Shown here piece after piece: positions 1-7,312 of a stretch of 64,000 nucleotides of DNA; positions within the stretch are counted from its first letter, which is position 1; every line of letters starts with the position of its first letter. Below the pieces are notes generated by a model. It worked only from the letters and a program-made list of their open reading frames with translations, ran no database searches and had not been told where the DNA came from. The stretch lies in contig NZ_JQBM01000005.1 in NCBI RefSeq assembly GCF_001437355.1, positions 1 through 64,000 on the forward strand, read 5' to 3'. This stretch comes from Weissella viridescens. GTDB taxonomy: Bacteria; Bacillota; Bacilli; Lactobacillales; Lactobacillaceae. The translations under genes and the position numbers were made by a program.

Positions 1-100
1 GGTGACCCTACACATTTGTTTATATCGAAACGATATTCAGTTTTCAATGATCTACTTATTGTTTAGAAGAAATATTTGTTTCCCTCAGACAACTTAAACT

Positions 101-129
101 ATATTACACGCGTTCGGTTTGTTTGTCAA
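101..129 (-). promoter_or_regulatory. Probable rrn P2 promoter
   Basis: On the minus strand a consensus -35 TTGACA (124-129) is followed by 17 nt and a -10 TAATAT (101-106). It is the second of two strong promoters pointing off the left edge. Downstream (47-1) the strand carries a stretch beginning ATCATTGAAAACTGAATAT, typical of the sequence flanking bacterial 16S rRNA. The 16S gene itself is outside the window, so the rrn assignment is inference. Confidence 0.7.
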
Positions 130-193
130 CATTAATTTAGAAGTAATTTGAAACTCACTTCGCATAAACGTTGTTGAAAAACCCAACTCAATT

Positions 194-222
194 AATATAC
201 CTGAATACGCGCTTCAGGTCAA
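194..222 (-). promoter_or_regulatory. Probable rrn P1 promoter
   Basis: Minus-strand -35 TTGACC (217-222), 17-nt spacer and -10 TATATT (194-199), 93 bp upstream of a second equally strong promoter. Tandem near-consensus promoters just upstream of a 16S-type leader are the usual arrangement of rRNA operons in Firmicutes. It sits immediately past the ltaS terminator, so it starts a new unit. Confidence 0.65.
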
Positions 223-231
223 ATGTTTTTT

Positions 232-265
232 ACAAAAAAAGCTCACACAATAATTGTGTGAGCTT
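232..265 (-). terminator. Intrinsic terminator of the ltaS unit
   Basis: A perfect 12-bp stem (239-250 with 254-265, 3-nt loop) is followed on the minus strand by seven T residues. It lies 7 nt past the ltaS stop codon and separates the lipoteichoic acid genes from the strong promoters further left. Confidence 0.9.
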
Positions 266-271
266 TTTTAT

Positions 272-2422
272 TTATTGACTACTTGAAATAGCTTCTGGAA
301 TTGTTTGTGGTTCCCCACCCAATTCTGGTGCATTCGTCTCATATTCTGGAATCTTACCACCTGTTTTTTGCATTGCTGAGGTTGGCTTTTTCTTCTCCAG
401 ATCCTTCAACGACTTCAAGGTATCATTCTTCTTATATGAATAATTCTTAGGATCGTCTTGCTTATATGAATAATTCTTAGGATCGTCTTGCTTATATCCT
501 GCTAATTTGTGGAATCGTAACAAATCACCCGTTTGGACTTGATCCGAATAAGTCAAACTATCGTTAACATAGTTTTGATCATTATCAATGATCGCCTTAG
601 CGCGTGGATCTTCCTTAGGATTAATTTGTGTTCCAGTTGACGTAACATAGTAGTTACCTCCGTACTTCACGTAATTTTTAGATACAAAATTACCGTTACG
701 GAAAGGCACAACTTGCTTATTATTCTTAGCTAGTAGATCTTGTCCAAATTGAATATTATCGGCTGTTGAAATACCAAGTAGGTGCATCAACGTTGGCATA
801 ACATCAATTTCACCACCATAAGTATGCTTAATACCACCCTTCAATCCAGGTGAGTGAATAATTAACGGTACTTTTTGCCAGTTAGCTAGATCATATGGTG
901 TCACAGAATCTTTACCCATTAACTTAGCAATTGCCTTAGGGTGATTTTCAGAAATACCATAATGATCACCGTATAGCACAATTACCGTATTATCATACAT
1001 TCCTGACTTCTTTAAATATCGCTCAAATTCACCAAAGGCCTGGTCAAGGTAACGGGCTGTTTGAACATAACCATCAACAGTCTTATCACCCGTATCAGTC
1101 TTATTAATTGAGATATTCTTCTTGTCAAGATCGTAAGGGTAGTGGTTTGTAACCGTGATGACCTTTGAATAGAAAGGTTGTGGCAACTGATCAAGGTATT
1201 GAGAGGCATCCTTAAGGAAAATCTTATCCTTCATACCATAACCAATATTGTAGTCATCTTTATTTGCTCCCTTATAGAATGGCTTACTAAAGAAGTAATC
1301 ATAGCCCCAATTCTTATAAGTATTATCACGGTTCCAGAAACTAGCAACATCCCCATGGAAGGCGGCCGTTGTGTAACCACGTTGATCTAACATGTTTGGG
1401 ACAGCTTGGTACGTGTTCGTTGAACCATAATTCACCATGGCAGCTCCAGACGCTAGACCATACAACCCATTTTCAAGCATATTTTCTGCATCGGCCGTCT
1501 TACCTTGACCGACCTGGTTATAAAAATTATCAAAAGAAAGTGAATTTTGATCATGATAGAAACGGTTAATGTTTGGTGTTACCGGTTCTCCATCCACTTT
1601 ATAATCAATCAAGAATTGTTGGAACGACTCCAAATGGAACATCACAACATTCTTTCCCTTAACCGTTCCATAGTATTGTGCATTAGGAATGGTGTTATTA
1701 GATTTAACAAACTTCTCAATCTTTTCAAGGTTTTTAGGCGTCGCCTGTTTTTTGACTTCAGCAGTCTTTTGCGTCTTGTAAATATTGTAAGCTGCATATT
1801 CATTCAAGCCGAGATACTTAACAATGTAGTTATTGTCGAAAGTACGTACCAATAGACCTGAACGATCACTTTCAGAAAGTCCGTACCCTACAAACATAAG
1901 TGCAACACCAAGTAACGTTGTTAATCCTGCCACCCACCGGCGTACCGCATGGCGATTAACATGAATCAACTTAAACGCAATTAATAGCGTTAGCACAATA
2001 ATGTCAGCAAATACTAAGAAATCCGTAGGGTCAATAATACCGCCTAGGGCTTTTCCTAAATTATTTCCAGCTGAACTACCTGAATTAATGATATTAAGCG
2101 ATAGAAAATCCGAGAACTCACGATAGTACAAAATATTTGAAAACAACCAAATTGATTGCACCAAATTCATCAAAAGCATCGTCCAGTATGACGCACGCCC
2201 TTTAAAATACAATCCAATACTCAATAAAATAATTGCCGTCGGAATTGGATTGAAGAATAACAAAAATTCTTGCATCGGCCCTTTAGCCCCAAGACTAAAG
2301 TCATGCTGATAAACCATGTATGTTTTAAGCCAAACAAAGAACACGTTTAACAGGAAGAAGCCCATGGTCGAATTAAATAGATATGCACCGCTCTTTTTGG
2401 CGGTTTGTACAACACGTTCCAT
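272..2422 (-). CDS. ltaS: Lipoteichoic acid synthase, LtaS-type
   Basis: Membrane sulfatase-fold enzyme that polymerises glycerol phosphate from phosphatidylglycerol onto the glycolipid anchor of lipoteichoic acid. Residues ~15-180 hold five hydrophobic segments; the extracellular domain starts near 250 with the metal-ligand region HLES (E265). T309 in GQGKTADAE matches the catalytic Thr of LtaS. The 716-residue length is slightly above the usual ~650 because of a hydrophilic C-terminal tail. That tail contains an exact 10-residue tandem duplication (QDDPKNYSYK, residues 645-664) encoded by a 30-bp direct repeat. The gene is last in a block with two glycolipid glycosyltransferases and a flippase-like protein, which fits an anchor-plus-polymer pathway. 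Confidence 0.93.
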   Translation of the reverse strand: MERVVQTAKKSGAYLFNSTMGFFLLNVFFVWLKTYMVYQHDFSLGAKGPMQEFLLFFNPIPTAIILLSIGLYFKGRASYWTMLLMNLVQSIWLFSNILYYREFSDFLSLNIINSGSSAGNNLGKALGGIIDPTDFLVFADIIVLTLLIAFKLIHVNRHAVRRWVAGLTTLLGVALMFVGYGLSESDRSGLLVRTFDNNYIVKYLGLNEYAAYNIYKTQKTAEVKKQATPKNLEKIEKFVKSNNTIPNAQYYGTVKGKNVVMFHLESFQQFLIDYKVDGEPVTPNINRFYHDQNSLSFDNFYNQVGQGKTADAENMLENGLYGLASGAAMVNYGSTNTYQAVPNMLDQRGYTTAAFHGDVASFWNRDNTYKNWGYDYFFSKPFYKGANKDDYNIGYGMKDKIFLKDASQYLDQLPQPFYSKVITVTNHYPYDLDKKNISINKTDTGDKTVDGYVQTARYLDQAFGEFERYLKKSGMYDNTVIVLYGDHYGISENHPKAIAKLMGKDSVTPYDLANWQKVPLIIHSPGLKGGIKHTYGGEIDVMPTLMHLLGISTADNIQFGQDLLAKNNKQVVPFRNGNFVSKNYVKYGGNYYVTSTGTQINPKEDPRAKAIIDNDQNYVNDSLTYSDQVQTGDLLRFHKLAGYKQDDPKNYSYKQDDPKNYSYKKNDTLKSLKDLEKKKPTSAMQKTGGKIPEYETNAPELGGEPQTIPEAISSSQ
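431..490. repeat. 30-bp exact tandem duplication inside ltaS
   Basis: Two perfect 30-bp units lie head to tail (431-460 and 461-490), and the first 7 bases of a third follow at 491-497. The unit is a multiple of three, so copy-number change keeps the reading frame and adds or removes ten residues of the LtaS tail. The absence of any mismatch suggests a recent duplication. Confidence 0.95.
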
Positions 2423-2486
2423 GTTTACTTTGCTCCATTCAATTTAAATAATACTTATTACTCTAAGGCACTTGTTTTAAAAGAAC

Positions 2487-3506
2487 CTAATGCTTTGCCA
2501 TTTTCTTAGATGTTGTTGGCACACTGAAAGCAAAAATTCCAGCAAACATTCCGAAGTAGTAGGTAATCAAACGCCATAAAATCATTGCAATCACCAATTG
2601 CGCGTGAGTTGGTAAGAATTGGCTAAACAACACTGAGAAACCAATCTCTGCTCCCCCCGCCCCACCAGGAATTGGAAAAAGCGAAATAACCATAACGATT
2701 AACACGTTTAAGGACATAACAAGGGCGATATTTACTTGTGTTGCACCCAGCCCTAACAAGATAAAGTAAGGAATCAAGTAATACACAAACAACTGCACAA
2801 ACGTAACACAAATAGCTTGAACTACAGGCTTTACATTTTTACGCATTAAATCGCTTTCTTCATGGAAGTTTGTAATCTTATCTTCAAGTACTACTTGCCA
2901 CTCTTCTGCTTTTCTTGGTGAAAATGGATGCACCATTTTGATAAACACCTTAACAAGCGTATCGGTTGCCTTGGGCCAATACATAATCATGAGTAATCCC
3001 ACGATAACGAATAGATGAATCAAAAACCCTAAGATTAACACAACCGTCCAAGCGTGGATTTTATCAATTAGATACTGATAACCAACTAACAGTGCCATCA
3101 AGAAATTAATCACAATCATGCCTTGGTAAATAATAAATTTCATGGTCAGAATTGATCCACCACGACCGACATCAATACCGGATTGCGCTAAAGCAACCAA
3201 TTGCATTGGCTGACCTCCAGCTGCAAAAGGGGTAATCCCATTTCCAAGCTGTTCAACCAGCGGTACGCGGATGGCATCACGCCAAGTAATTTGCTCGTTT
3301 GCATCATCCACAAAAATCTTGACCACAACTGCTTCCAATAACAAATAAACAATCATCGCCACTAACGCTAAAATCAGCCAACCCCAATGTGCGCCAGCAA
3401 TACTACTAGCAAATTGAGCCCAGCTGACATCACGAAATGACCACCAGAAAATGACCCCACCTAGGGCCAGCATACAAAAGAAAACGAGGATATTTTTTCT
3501 AGACAT
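2487..3506 (-). CDS. Flippase-like integral membrane protein (LPG synthase TM/UPF0104 family)
   Basis: Polytopic membrane protein of 339 residues with about eight hydrophobic segments, matching the YbhN/AglD/MprF flippase-type domain family without the catalytic synthetase half of MprF. A GNGITPFAAGGQP stretch near residues 92-104 and PIPGGAGGAE near 296-305 are typical conserved loops. Its start codon shares one base with the stop of the preceding glycosyltransferase (TAATG at 3506), implying coupled translation. Position between diacylglycerol glycosyltransferases and ltaS suggests it helps move a glycolipid or LTA intermediate across the membrane; that role is inferred, not demonstrated for this family member. 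Confidence 0.8.
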   Translation of the reverse strand: MSRKNILVFFCMLALGGVIFWWSFRDVSWAQFASSIAGAHWGWLILALVAMIVYLLLEAVVVKIFVDDANEQITWRDAIRVPLVEQLGNGITPFAAGGQPMQLVALAQSGIDVGRGGSILTMKFIIYQGMIVINFLMALLVGYQYLIDKIHAWTVVLILGFLIHLFVIVGLLMIMYWPKATDTLVKVFIKMVHPFSPRKAEEWQVVLEDKITNFHEESDLMRKNVKPVVQAICVTFVQLFVYYLIPYFILLGLGATQVNIALVMSLNVLIVMVISLFPIPGGAGGAEIGFSVLFSQFLPTHAQLVIAMILWRLITYYFGMFAGIFAFSVPTTSKKMAKH

Positions 3507-4528
3507 TACTTTACCTCAGCCTGTTCTGTATAAAATTTTTCCCAAATCTTGGCAACATTGTCAGCAGAATAGCGTTCAGAAGCCGCCAAGGCATCTGATG
3601 ATAGCTTTTCACGTAAGGCTGTATCTGAGTCAATATTCTGCAAAGCTTGTTGCATGCCAGTACGATCTTTAGCCGGTAAATAGTATCCGTCAATGATTGC
3701 TTTATATAAGTCTAGGTCACGTAGTACCGTCGGTGTTCCAGTGCTGAATGCCTCTAAGGCTGACATCGGGAACAGTTCCGTATAACTTGGCAACAAGAAT
3801 ACATCAGACAAATTATAGTAACCGTTCATTTCACTTCGATCGACAATGCCTGGGAATTTCAAGTTGGCTGGTGGGTTCTCCACAACCTTTTTCAACTCAT
3901 CATAACCTGCAGTCATCGCTCCGAATGAGAAACCACCTGCCCAAACAAATTGCCATTGTGGATTTGCTTCAGCCAGCTTAATAAAATCAAACACACCCTT
4001 ACGTTCTTGTACTTGTCCCACACCTAGCACCACAAAATCATCAGGTTGATACCCCTGCTTTTTTCGTAGGTCTTCGCGTTCAGAAGTTGGCAATGGGTAA
4101 AAGGTATCCTTCGATACAAAGTTAGGGATATAGGTCACTTTTTCACGTTTCACCCCTAAGTTGACCAACTTATCAATAAAAGTTGGGTTAACCACCATTA
4201 AATGATCCATGCGCTTGTAGAAAGTCATTACATACCAATAAAATAGCTTTTTGATTGGACGTGGTAGGCTAATGGAATCTTCTAACGTTTCCGGCAGAAA
4301 ATGAACGTAGCCCAACTTACGACCACGGCCTGGTAGAAAGGTACTCATAAAGTATGTCGGATTAATGGTGTGGTAGTGGCTAATATCTGTTTTTTTATAA
4401 CTATTAAAGCGGAGGGCAAATTCGTTTGGGAATTTTTCCTCCAACAAATTAACGAGTTCACGGTAAGCGGATCCAACTCCTTGACCAGGAACCGTTTCTG
4501 CCGCTGAAAACATGGTAATTTTAATCAT
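3506..4528 (-). CDS. Glycosyltransferase family 4, second step of diglycosyl-diacylglycerol synthesis (LafB/CpoA/BgsA-like)
   Basis: Predicted cytosolic-face enzyme that adds a second sugar to monoglucosyl-diacylglycerol, making the LTA glycolipid anchor. The protein begins MIKITMFSAAE, a form characteristic of CpoA-type enzymes, followed by GQGVGSAY, SHYHTINP and YVHFLPETLE motifs and the C-terminal donor-site region around LPSYTELFPMSALEA. I chose the ATG at 4528 over an upstream in-frame start because GGAGAG lies just before it and upstream residues do not resemble the family. It overlaps the preceding glycosyltransferase by 8 nt (ATGATTAA). Sugar specificity cannot be read from the sequence. 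Confidence 0.87.
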   Translation of the reverse strand: MIKITMFSAAETVPGQGVGSAYRELVNLLEEKFPNEFALRFNSYKKTDISHYHTINPTYFMSTFLPGRGRKLGYVHFLPETLEDSISLPRPIKKLFYWYVMTFYKRMDHLMVVNPTFIDKLVNLGVKREKVTYIPNFVSKDTFYPLPTSEREDLRKKQGYQPDDFVVLGVGQVQERKGVFDFIKLAEANPQWQFVWAGGFSFGAMTAGYDELKKVVENPPANLKFPGIVDRSEMNGYYNLSDVFLLPSYTELFPMSALEAFSTGTPTVLRDLDLYKAIIDGYYLPAKDRTGMQQALQNIDSDTALREKLSSDALAASERYSADNVAKIWEKFYTEQAEVK

Positions 4529-5765
4529 CTTGGTCTCTCCTAAACGGATGCAAAAATGAACGAACATAAGCAGCATTATTTTGTTCTGCCATATCATCGT
4601 CGTCGTCATCATGATAAATGGTTAAAGCTTCGCGATAAAAATCAATCATTCGGTGACCAAACGTTCGCTCATCAATTTCATGAAGAATCGCCTCACGTTC
4701 ACTTGGGTCGCCAATGACTTCGCCTGTTTCTTTGGCTTTTAAATATCGCACAATCGGATCAGCTAAGGCATCCGGCGTCTCAACTAATGTACCAATACTT
4801 GGGTCAATGACAATCCCATCCATATAGTCGCTATGCATGGCAACTACTGGTGTATCAGCTGTAATGGATTCAATAAACGTAATCCCTTGCGTTTCAGAAG
4901 TTGATGCTGAGGCAAAAACATCACCAAGTCGATAATAACTATAGACTTCCTCGTGTTGTACCTCACCCACAAAAATAACACTTTCTCGAATGCCTAAGTC
5001 GCTGGCTTGACTTTCAAGCGCTGAACGTGCAGGTCCATCACCAACAATCACTAATTTAGCTTCTGGAATTCGTTCTACGACTTGTGCAAAAGCAGTGATG
5101 ACATCATCAATATTCTTTTCGAAGGCAACCCGACCAATTGACATCACAATTGGCGTTTTGGGTGTTAACCCTAGTTGCTTATACAAATCCTGGCTGTAAT
5201 CCTCCTCAGGCTTGTGCGCAACTCGCACACCCGTGGGGATAATCACAACTGGTGTATCAACCTTATATTCTTTTAATGTGTCATAAGTTTGTTTAGATGG
5301 GGATACAATGCCTGTCATGCCATGCATAAAGTATCGGGCAATCACAGCCACACCACCTGGTTTAATAATTTTACCATTCGCAATGTAATGCAAATAATCC
5401 TCATAATTTGTATGAAAAGTATGTACAATTGGAATCTTCATCTGTCGCGCCACAAATTTACCAATCATCCCCAAAGAGAACTCTGTTTGTGTATGCACAA
5501 TATCTAGTTTTAATTCTTTAGCAATTTGGAGCGCTTGAAAACCTCCACGGTAAGTCATTCGACGATCTTTAAACCAGACAAATGGCACACTTGAAAAGCG
5601 ATAAATATGCGGTTCGTTAGCGTTTTTTGAAACTTTAGGATCAGTAGATGTGAAAATATACACCTGATGCCCTTGTGCTTCAAGTTGTTCTTTGAGGGTT
5701 TTAATTGACGTTGCAACCCCAGAAACTTGCGGAAAATAAGTATCCGTGAATAATCCGATATTCAT
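4521..5765 (-). CDS. 1,2-diacylglycerol 3-glucosyltransferase (LafA/BgsB/alMGS-like)
   Basis: GT4-family retaining glycosyltransferase of 414 residues, predicted to transfer glucose from UDP-glucose to diacylglycerol as the first glycolipid step. The N-terminus MNIGLFTDTYFPQVSGVATS is the family hallmark. The C-terminal half has GRVAFEKN, VGDGP and a SETQGITFIES donor-binding segment. The tail after residue ~385 is acidic (run of Asp). The ATG at 5765 is preferred to a TTG two codons upstream because AGGTGA is well spaced before it. It heads the block lafA-lafB-flippase-ltaS. UDP-glucose could come from GalU, also encoded in this window. Confidence 0.9.
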   Translation of the reverse strand: MNIGLFTDTYFPQVSGVATSIKTLKEQLEAQGHQVYIFTSTDPKVSKNANEPHIYRFSSVPFVWFKDRRMTYRGGFQALQIAKELKLDIVHTQTEFSLGMIGKFVARQMKIPIVHTFHTNYEDYLHYIANGKIIKPGGVAVIARYFMHGMTGIVSPSKQTYDTLKEYKVDTPVVIIPTGVRVAHKPEEDYSQDLYKQLGLTPKTPIVMSIGRVAFEKNIDDVITAFAQVVERIPEAKLVIVGDGPARSALESQASDLGIRESVIFVGEVQHEEVYSYYRLGDVFASASTSETQGITFIESITADTPVVAMHSDYMDGIVIDPSIGTLVETPDALADPIVRYLKAKETGEVIGDPSEREAILHEIDERTFGHRMIDFYREALTIYHDDDDDDMAEQNNAAYVRSFLHPFRRDQDD

Positions 5766-5848
5766 ACACAATCACCTTTCACAAAAATTCATTCATTGTT
5801 CTATTTTAACAGTAAATGCCCTAAAGGTATAGTTACTCAATGCTGTCC

Positions 5849-5884
5849 AAACAAAAAACAGTCCTAGCGGTTCGCTAGAACTGT
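5849..5884 (-). terminator. Terminator of the pyr operon
   Basis: A hairpin formed by AACAGT..CTAGCG and its complement with a short loop, followed on the minus strand by a T run, lies just past the pyrE stop. It separates the pyrimidine operon from the glycolipid genes. Confidence 0.85.
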
Positions 5885-5892
5885 TTAACGCA

Positions 5893-6537
5893 TTAATTTG
5901 AATGCTTCTCACTCCAGGCACTTGGATCAACACGCCAATCTTGCAAGACATCCAAATCAGCATCAGACATTTGACCTGAGGCCTTTTCAACGTCCAAAAG
6001 TGCTGAATAAGTTGTCAATGGTGCAAAGTCAGTCTTTGCCGCCGCAAAATTCTTGTCAGCAGCTGGCAATTCGTAAGAGAAGATTGATAGTACACCCGCG
6101 ACTTGACTTCCTTCGCGACGCACTGCATCAACAGCTCCCAAAACTGATCCACCAGTTGAAATTAAGTCATCAATCAAAACAACTTGATCTTGATCTGAAA
6201 GAATGCCTTCAATTTGCTTTCCGGCACCGTGATCCTTAGGCTTTGAACGAACATAAACCATTGGCAAGTCTAAGACTTCTGCAACCCAAGCTGCGTGTGG
6301 AATTCCCGCTGTGGCAACCCCACCAATAACTGTGGCATCAGGATACTTTTCTTTAACCAAGTCAGCTAAACCATTTGCAATTAATTGGCGCACCTTTGGA
6401 AAACTGATTGTCTTACGGTTATCAGTATAAATCGGACTCTTTAAGCCAGACGCCCAAGTAAATGGATCATTTGGCTGTAGCTTAACTGCTTGAATATCCA
6501 ATAAGGCTTGTGCAACTTCTTTTTTATAATCTGTCAT
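5893..6537 (-). CDS. pyrE: Orotate phosphoribosyltransferase
   Basis: Converts orotate and PRPP to OMP, the fifth step of UMP synthesis. The PRPP-binding motif VVLIDDLISTGGS sits near residues 122-134, and the mobile-loop segment RSKPKDHGAGKQIEG precedes it, as in the short bacterial PyrE family. The 214-residue length is normal. It is the last gene of the operon, 3 nt after pyrF, and is followed directly by an intrinsic terminator. Confidence 0.96.
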   Translation of the reverse strand: MTDYKKEVAQALLDIQAVKLQPNDPFTWASGLKSPIYTDNRKTISFPKVRQLIANGLADLVKEKYPDATVIGGVATAGIPHAAWVAEVLDLPMVYVRSKPKDHGAGKQIEGILSDQDQVVLIDDLISTGGSVLGAVDAVRREGSQVAGVLSIFSYELPAADKNFAAAKTDFAPLTTYSALLDVEKASGQMSDADLDVLQDWRVDPSAWSEKHSN

Positions 6538-6540
6538 AAT

Positions 6541-7257
6541 TTAGGCTCCTTGTGTAAACTCTGCGACAACTTGTTGATAGGCGGCAACTGGATCTGCAGC
6601 CTGAGTGATGGAACGGCCGACAACAATACCATCCGCACCCATTTCATGCGCGCGTCCTGGGGTCACGACTCGACTTTGATCCCCAATGGCATCGCCTGCT
6701 AAACGAATACCAGGTGTAATTGATAAGAATCCAGCTCGGGTCGCATCGTGAATCATTTGTGATTCGAACGCCGATGAAATTGTTCCAGCTAGGCCTGCTT
6801 CGTCAGCTAATTTAGCCAGATGCGTCACAGATTCTGCCATCGATGCTTCAACCAACTGGGTAGCTTGCATTGTAGCTTCCGAAAATGAAGTCAATTGCGT
6901 AATACCTAATAACTTAGGCGCTTGCACGCCTACGGATTGAGCACCTTCGGCTGCACCCGCGACAGCGGCTTGCATCATTTCAACGCCACCTGCCGTGTGA
7001 ATCGTTAAATAGTCAATATCCAAACGTGCTAGGTTACGCACAGCATGGCCCACTGTATTGGGGATGTCATACAACTTTAAGTCTAAGAAGACTGTGAATC
7101 CTGCGGCTTTGACTGCCTCTACGAAAGCCGGACCTTCCCGATAAAAGAGTTCCATTCCAATCTTTACAGCCGGGCGAACATCTTCTGGAAATTGATTTAA
7201 GAATTCCCAAGCTAAAGTTTCATTTTCAAAATCAAGGGCAATAAATATGTTATTCAT
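6541..7257 (-). CDS. pyrF: Orotidine 5'-phosphate decarboxylase
   Basis: TIM-barrel enzyme that decarboxylates OMP to UMP. The catalytic DxKxxDIP signature is present as DLKLYDIPNT near residues 59-68, and the phosphate-binding end of the barrel appears as VTPGIR and GADGIVVGRSI. The start is placed at the ATG at 7257, spaced 7 nt from GGAG, not at a TTG two codons earlier. It follows carB after a 55-nt gap containing a GC-rich hairpin, where many Firmicutes operons carry pyrK and pyrD. Confidence 0.96.
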   Translation of the reverse strand: MNNIFIALDFENETLAWEFLNQFPEDVRPAVKIGMELFYREGPAFVEAVKAAGFTVFLDLKLYDIPNTVGHAVRNLARLDIDYLTIHTAGGVEMMQAAVAGAAEGAQSVGVQAPKLLGITQLTSFSEATMQATQLVEASMAESVTHLAKLADEAGLAGTISSAFESQMIHDATRAGFLSITPGIRLAGDAIGDQSRVVTPGRAHEMGADGIVVGRSITQAADPVAAYQQVVAEFTQGA

Positions 7258-7285
7258 CAGCAAGCTCCATTCTCTTGGTATGTAT

Positions 7286-7301
7286 GCCGGTCGAAACCGG
7301 C
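7286..7301 (-). other. GC-rich hairpin in the carB-pyrF gap
   Basis: A perfect 6-bp stem GCCGGT/ACCGGC closes a UUCG tetraloop on the minus-strand transcript, in the only sizeable gap of the pyr operon. No T run follows, so it is not a typical intrinsic terminator. It could stabilise or help process the mRNA. Confidence 0.7.
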
Positions 7302-7312
7302 TGTTTTAAGCA

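Noticed and set aside
431-497. Two 30-bp direct repeats as a CRISPR remnant
   Set aside because: Units are contiguous with no spacers, lie inside ltaS in frame, and no cas genes are present.
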